Shown here: one piece after another, positions 58,798-64,000 of the stretch
Position numbering within the stretch: the stretch's first letter is position 1
Layout: every line of letters begins with the position of its first letter
Origin: Calliopum simillimum
Lineage: Eukaryota > Arthropoda > Insecta > Diptera > Lauxaniidae
Length of the DNA: 64,000 bases
Assembly (NCBI GenBank): GCA_951812925.1
Contig: OX638372.1
Coordinates: 53,752,028 to 53,816,027, forward strand
Direction of reading: 5' to 3'
Translations under genes and position numbers: made by a program
The notes under the pieces: generated by a model
Told to the model about the DNA's origin: nothing
Databases searched by the model: none
Seen by the model: the letters and a program-made list of their open reading frames with translations, nothing else

Positions 58798-59547
58798 GAA
58801 GGGGTGTTGAGTTTTTTTAAAAAGAATTGTAGCAATCGTTTGTTTATTTATTATTTGAAGAAAATTTACTTAATCTGTCTGAAAATTTTCTTCACTTCAC
58901 ATAGAAACTTTGTACAAATAGCATTAATAAATTTCGTGCTGATATTTAACTTTTTCATCATAGCGTTTAAGTTACAATAGTTTTGAAAAATATAAAGGCA
59001 CAGTGGAAGCAACGAAATTGACAATCAAAAAATTTAAAAAAATAACAAATTTACGTTTAATAAAAGGCATTGAAGTTATAAAAACGCATTTCTAAAATAG
59101 CAAAACTTGGAAGAATTCACCCAGAAGTGGAAAATGCGTGGTAATGTACCAATTTATTATTTATAGTGCGCAACTTATAAATTTATTTTTCAGACCATAG
59201 TCGAAAATCGGCATAAAATGTCAACATAATAGCTGAATCATGTACGTAAACGCATGCGTGAAAAATGCTCATGTATTTAGAGCATTACCTACTCAATTGA
59301 TGCGAAAACTGCGGAAATAATTCTCTGTACAAAGTTCTGTCACTTTGACATAAACCGCTTAAAAGTCCGATGTGTGTTATTTGACACTGTACGAATGAAT
59401 CCCACTAATATTGTGCTGTGCTACTTTTAAAAAAGTACTGAGTACATTTTTATTTTTCAGATAACATACATCACTAAGAGCGATGCAGCCCTGTCATTAG
59501 TTATTTGAAAATTGTGTCAACAAACATAAACAAAACTTATCTAGCGT

Positions 59548-62155
59548 ATGGAAAATAGTAAATAACATTTTAAATTGCAATTGCAAATTAACCCATTATA
59601 ATTAATTCGCATAGATAAAATATGTCGGGCTTGTTTAGTGGAAAATATCTCACAATCTATAAATTGGTCTTTACAACTTGACACTGCAAAAGCTGAGGCT
59701 ATAACTTATATGGAATTCTTTCAAAGGTGCACTTTATTGGATGTGGATCCACAAGACCAGCTGCCTCAGGTACTTTGCTTAGATTGTGCTGCTCAGCTAC
59801 GCGATGCCTATGATTTCGTTAGAAAGGCAACCGATTCGCATCAAGCTTTACTGTTGAAACTTTTATCACTCCAAATTTGTGAAGAAACAGCTGCGGAAAA
59901 CTTTGAATATGTGACTGTGGAACAAACGGATAACGAAGATGATGACACAGACAGCAAGGTCAGTTGTATACATATTTTATGGGACACTAAAATTATATTA
60001 TTGCTTCCAGACATCTTCGTTGAATGTAGAACGAAAATTGACTGCTGATTCGGATGGAAAAAATGACAATGAACCTACGCCTTCGAATAGCGCCACATCT
60101 GCACAGAAAGACACCGTGGTGATAATTCCAAGTACCAACCCTTTGAAAAGAAAAAAACGCGGAAGACCAAGTTCAATTTCTCTAACTGAAATAGAAAAAT
60201 TAGATACGCGAGATAACGATTTGATAAAATGTGACTTTTGCAGTGGTATTTTTACTCGAAAACAAATGAAGCGACATATATCACGTGCACACAATGTAAA
60301 AATGCTGCTATGTCATGCATGTCGTAAGATGATATTTAGATAATATAATATTATTTTCCCTAGTTTATACCAATTAAATATTGACCTTTAGATTGAAACA
60401 ATATTCTTTCAGCACGTACATTTAAGGATCCAGGCTCATTACGTCAGCATGCGCTCACACATGAAGAAAATCGACAGCGTAATTACACTTGCGAGCATTG
60501 TGGGAAGAAATTTCTGACTAAAACTTCTTATCAAAATCATGTTAAGATACATGACACCAATCGAAAAGCTGCATTCCAATGCCCACATTGTGAGAAATCA
60601 TTTTTTCATAAGGGCAGTCTAAAACTACATATGCTCTATCACACAGGAGAAACATTGGAATGCAAAATTTGTGCAAAAAGATATCCGCGCCTCGTTGATT
60701 TAGAAGTACATTTACGAAGTCATTCCGGAGACTTGCCCTATAAATGTATTTATTGTGATAAAGCATTCACACAGGCAGGTATACTTAATAAACATGTGAG
60801 ACATCATGAAGGCTACCGTTACAAGTGTGACATCTGTAATAAAGAATACCTTCATCAGTCGACACTGATTCAGCATAAAAAGGAACACATGGGACTACCT
60901 TTGAAATGTTTGATATGTGGAAAAGGATTCGTCAAGAAATCAAAGTATGTATATGAGACAGGAATTAGTAGTACTTGGGAACTGGGGAACTGTTTAAAAG
61001 GATCAGCAAAATAGGAAATAGTGAATCACCAGTTGAAAGAAAATAGTGAAATAGCACTTGTTTAGTTTAATAAAAAGTGTACTTTGAAACTTTGAAATAA
61101 TTCCATTGAAACATCTCATTGACAAATCCAATGTATTATATGACTCCCTACAAACTTAAGATTTTCAACTAGGTTTTAGGTAATGTAAAGCCACATAGTT
61201 TGACGAAAATTATTTTATTCAGCTTTAAAGTTGTCTTAGTTTTAATACTAAAATTTAAACATTATTTTAGTACGTCTTTTAACAAAATTTCAACTAAACA
61301 TATCAAGAACAATACGTGTTCAATTATTTTCATTGAATTGTCGTATAAAAATGTTGCAAAAAACTAGTGGAGATAACTATTTGTTGTGTATCATGCGTTG
61401 GGTGTTAAATTTACCAATTTGAATTGTAAACCATAAAGCGACTAGTAGGTACAAACACTTGAACTAGTAAATTCGCAGGTGCTCCTTTATTATTTAAAAA
61501 AACTTTGTCTATACATGCATACATAATAGTCTAAGATCCGGCAGTAAAAAAACGTATCGATCGAGTTTTAAGTTAAAACCTAATTTTCACATATGTTTAG
61601 AAATGTGGAAATATATTTTTGATGGGTTGCCTCTCAAAATGTGGCCGCAAGTATTATCAAATTGCGATAACTTATGAAACGTGAGTCTCACGGAGAAAAG
61701 TGTCAGAATCTTTTTTATGGAGAGTCATATGGTCTACAAGTAATTTTTATTATATGTAAAAAAAAGAATTACCGTTTAGGAGTTATTTATTAAAAACCGA
61801 TTTTTTTTACGTTTATTGTTTATTGAGATCTGGGCACTTTTTCTCGTGCGACTCACGGTTTGAATATTATTGCAATTTGATAACACTTGGGGCCACATTT
61901 TGATAGGCAACCCGCCAAAAATATGTTCCCCCATTATTATTATATGTAAAAACTAGATTTTAACTAAAAACTCGATCGATACATTTTTTTTCTGCCGGAT
62001 GTCGTACTATAAAGATAATTATATTTTTTGTTTTCAGAATGAAACGTCACTTAAATGGTGTACATAAAATAAATAGTAATGAAAAAATGGAAGAATTAAT
62101 ACAGAAGGTAAAAACAAAGAGAGAATACCGTGGCCGAATACTGGAAACTGAATAA
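59548..62155 (+). CDS. ZAD-C2H2 zinc-finger protein, paralogue 1
   Basis: Presumed nuclear DNA-binding protein of the insect ZAD family, in which the zinc-coordinating N-terminal ZAD mediates dimerisation. Exons: 59548-59557, 59615-59958, 60011-60323, 60413-60944, 62038-62155; 1317 nt, 438 residues. The tiny first exon (ATGGAAAATA|GTAAAT) is chosen because it gives MENNKICRACL in phase and is conserved in paralogue 2. ZAD cysteines are 7, 10, 58 and 61. An acidic linker and an AT-hook-like KKRGRPSS (GRP at 169-171) follow. Then come eight C2H2 fingers, the first at Cys191 (CDFCSGIF) and the last at Cys388. Introns 3 and 4 interrupt fingers 2 and 8; the joined reading restores CHAC-PRTF and CLIC...KSK-MKRH exactly, confirming both splices. 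Fingers are joined by non-TGEKP linkers. The tail is basic (KVKTKREYRGR). Intron 4 (1.1 kb) carries a MITE. Target genes unknown. Confidence 0.9.
61530..62010. mobile_element. TIR element in intron 4 of the ZAD gene
   Basis: Ends ATCCGGCAGTAAAAAAACGT and, inverted, ATCCGGCAGAAAAAAAATGT. Further inwards TCGATCGAGTTTT, TTGCCTCTCAAAATGTGGCC and ATCAAATTGCGATAA also recur inverted. About 480 bp, noncoding. Confidence 0.75.
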
Positions 62156-62192
62156 ATTAGATTTATAAAAAATATATGATTAAAAAGTATAT

Positions 62193-62545
62193 ACAGCCTT
62201 GGTCCGTAATCCGTGCGGTTTCAATTACTTTTCGTTTAAGGTAAAGATTTTTGATGAAAACGGTAAGTCGTATGACAAAAAGTATTTTGATGTTCCTGTT
62301 TCAAATCTTATGCTCTTCAAATAATAATCATATTTGTAAACAAAATACATAGTAATTTTGCGTATTTTGTCACCGTTTTGCGGCTTAAAAAACTCCCTAA
62401 GCGGTAATTTTTTTGTGTTTACTCATGTTCATATTATTTGTAAAGCTTTTAGTTCTCCACAAAAGAGACCCTTTATCGTTTTCATCAAAAATCCTTCGAA
62501 ACGAAAAGTAATTGAAACTGCTCAGATTCCAGAACAGTCCTGATT
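62193..62545. mobile_element. Diverged copy of the 32690-33005 MITE
   Basis: TTGGTCCGTAATCCGTGCGG, TTTCAATTACTTTTCG and TTTTTGATGAAAAC(G/T)GT at the left are inverted at the right (GTTTTCATCAAAAATCC, GAAAAGTAATTGAAAC, CCAGAACAGTCC). It begins about 40 bp after the stop codon of ZAD paralogue 1. Confidence 0.7.
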
Positions 62546-63009
62546 GTATAAATATTGATAGATTATATACCAATTATTAAAATAAGATGATGAACTTATT
62601 ATAAAAAATTGAGTTTCTTTTTCTTACACATGTGGGTTTTCTGCAAAAACAGAGTTTATGAAAATAATGAATTTCTTATTATGGTGTATTTACATTAATT
62701 ATTTTATTTTAAAATATTTTTGGTATATAATTTTAATGTAAAGCAATTACGCTTACCACTGGAATCCATTGTAGAATAGATTTTCGTAAGGATTACGAAA
62801 GTGCTATTATTGAATTCAAATCGTTACGAACGTGAATACGTTTCTCGGACTGTGCGGAAATGTTTTGAATAGTCAGTGGCTGTCACTTTCAAAAAGGTAC
62901 TTTTGTACATACATATTTTTATTTTTGGATAGACATCACTAGAAGCGATGACAACCCTGTCATTAGTTATTTGAAAATTGTGTCAACAAAAACAAAACTT
63001 TTCAAGCAA
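62546..63009. other. Spacer and 5' flank of ZAD paralogue 2
   Basis: From about 62880 the sequence parallels the 5' flank of paralogue 1 (shared CCCTGTCATTAGTTATTTGA and AAAATTGTGTCAACAAA). The tandem gene duplication therefore included the proximal promoter. No TATA box is clear. Confidence 0.6.
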
Positions 63010-64000
63010 ATGGGAAAGAGTAAATAACATTTAAAATAGCAATTGCAGCTTAACCCATTATTATTAATTCGCACAGGTAAAATATGTCGGGCTTGTTTAA
63101 TAGAAAATATCTCACAATCTATAAATTGGTCTTTACAACTTGACTCTGCAAAAGCTGAGAGTATAACTTATATGGAATGTTTTCAAAGGTACACTTTATT
63201 GGATGTGGATCCACAAGACCAGCTGCCCCAGGTTCTCTGCTTAGATTGTGCTGCTCAGCTACGCGATATCTATGATTTCGTAAGAAAGGCAACAGAGTCA
63301 CATCAAGCTTTGCTGTTGAAACTTTTTTATGAAGAAACAGCTGGAGAAAACTTTAAATGTATGACGGTGGAAAAAACTGAAATCGAGGATGATGACGAAA
63401 CAGCTAGAGAAAACTTTGAATGTGTGACAGTGGAAAAAACTGAAATCGAGGATGATGACGAATTATTGTTCACAAACAGCAAGGTCGGTTGTATACACTT
63501 TTTAGGAAACTAAAGTTATATTATCGATTGCAGACATGTTCGCTGAATGTAGATCAGGAATTGACAACTAATTCGAATGGAAATAATGACTATGAACCTA
63601 AGCCTTCGAATAACTCCACAACTGCACAGAAAGACACCGAGATAGTAATTCCTAGTGCTAAAACTTTGAAAAGAAGAAAACGTGGAAGACCAAGATCAAG
63701 TTTACAATCTGAAATAAAAAAAATAGATACGCAAGATAAAGATATGATAAAATGTGACTGTTGCAGTGGTATTTTTACTCAAAAACAAATGAAGCGACAT
63801 GTATCATATGCTCACAAATCAAAAATGCATCTGTGTCACGCATGTCGTAAGATGATATTTAGATTTTAATATATTTACTCTAATTTACATATATTAATTA
63901 AATATTGAAAACTATTCTTTCAGCACGTGCATTTAAGGATCCAGGCTCATTACGTCAGCATGCGCTCACACATGAAGAAAATCGACAGCGTAATTACTCT
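63010..64000 (+). CDS. ZAD-C2H2 zinc-finger protein, paralogue 2 (partial)
   Basis: Tandem paralogue of the gene at 59548, cut by the window end. Exons: 63010-63019 (ATGGGAAAGA|GTAAAT), 63077-63483, 63534-63846, and 63924 onwards. The start gives MGKSKICRACLIENISQ; the ZAD pairs CRAC and CLDC are intact. Relative to paralogue 1, the acidic linker has gained a 21-residue tandem duplication (ETAGENFKCMTVEKTEIEDD then ETARENFECVTVEKTEIEDD). Exon 3 has the same length as in paralogue 1 (313 nt), carries the AT-hook-like RKRGRPRSS and finger 1 (CDCCSGIFTQKQMKRH), and again ends inside finger 2 at CHAC. The remaining fingers lie beyond the window. Alternative in-frame ATGs upstream of the ZAD exist only in this copy and are not conserved. 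Confidence 0.88.

Larger units (their letters stand above)
57741..58979 (+). mobile_element. Internally deleted Ty1/copia retrotransposon with both LTRs
   Basis: The LTRs are 57741-57915 and 58805-58979, both 175 bp, starting TGTTGAG and ending AATA, with few differences. They are flanked by the 5-bp duplication GTTTT (57736-57740, 58980-58984). GGTTATGGGC directly after the 5' LTR matches the copia-type primer site (internal part of initiator tRNA-Met). AAGAAGGGG precedes the 3' LTR as a polypurine tract. Protease, integrase and reverse transcriptase are missing. Confidence 0.9.
57254..59300. repeat. Duplicated ~0.4-kb segment, one copy split by copia
   Basis: Copy A is 57254-57655. Copy B is 57657-57740 continued at 58980-59285, with copia inserted between. 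Both contain GGGAAATTTCACTTTGACAA, CACAGTGGAA, a GTAATGTA ... TTTCAG intron-like piece of about 57 bp with TAGTGCGCAACTTATA inside, and ACGTAAACGCATGCGTGA. Short coding-like peptides before the GTAATG (ENIGEILQKVDSA in A, KIAKLGRIHPEVENA in B) hint at a duplicated gene relic, but no product is recognisable. A 32-bp perfect palindrome lies at 57280-57311. Confidence 0.65.

Noticed and set aside
63043..63076. In-frame upstream ATG as start of ZAD paralogue 2
   Set aside because: The equivalent stretch of paralogue 1 has no ATG and carries a TAA. A 57-bp intron with GT..AG borders, conserved in both genes, gives a standard ZAD N-terminus instead.

Overview
The window looks like a stretch of a dipteran (fly) genome, most likely a true fruit fly (tephritid-like) or a related schizophoran. 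The reasons are the AT-rich sequence, short introns of about 57-75 bp with GT..AG borders, a tandem pair of ZAD-C2H2 zinc-finger genes (a family expanded in insects), copia and mariner elements, and dispersed repeats with a central GTCT microsatellite like Drosophila DINE-1/INE-1. No bacterial features are present. The family assignments come from reading the sequence; none was tested by a database search.

Layout. 1-3400: intergenic DNA with MITEs. 3.4-46.5 kb: the span of one apparent minus-strand gene of unknown identity. Its 3' coding exons (3432-3698, 3776-3945, 10050-10956) are well supported by splice sites, phase and a poly(A) signal. An ATG exon (33820-33996) and two candidate 5' UTR/promoter exons (about 45.5 and 46.5 kb) probably belong to the same gene, but this linkage is inferred. 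Its presumed introns hold most of the window's repeats: at least eight foldback palindromes of 0.6-2.2 kb, two copies of an internally deleted mariner, DINE-like elements, tandem arrays, TTAA-flanked elements and two LINE copies, one with a fully open reverse-transcriptase frame.

47.3-49.4 kb is a 2.1-kb array of an 8-bp unit. 53.3-55.0 kb is a complete four-exon minus-strand UBE2S-type ubiquitin-conjugating enzyme. 57-59.3 kb is a duplicated AT-rich segment, one copy of which carries an internally deleted copia with two 175-bp LTRs, while the other copy preserves the empty site. 59.5-64 kb holds two tandem plus-strand ZAD-C2H2 genes; the first is complete (five exons, eight fingers) and the second runs off the window end.

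The host genes shown here (UBE2S, an APC/C partner; two ZAD zinc-finger DNA-binding proteins; the unknown gene) have no evident shared pathway. The dominant biology is nested transposon activity. The most unusual features are the series of long palindromes within one probable transcription unit, which could yield long hairpin RNAs, and several insertions whose empty target can be read elsewhere in the window.
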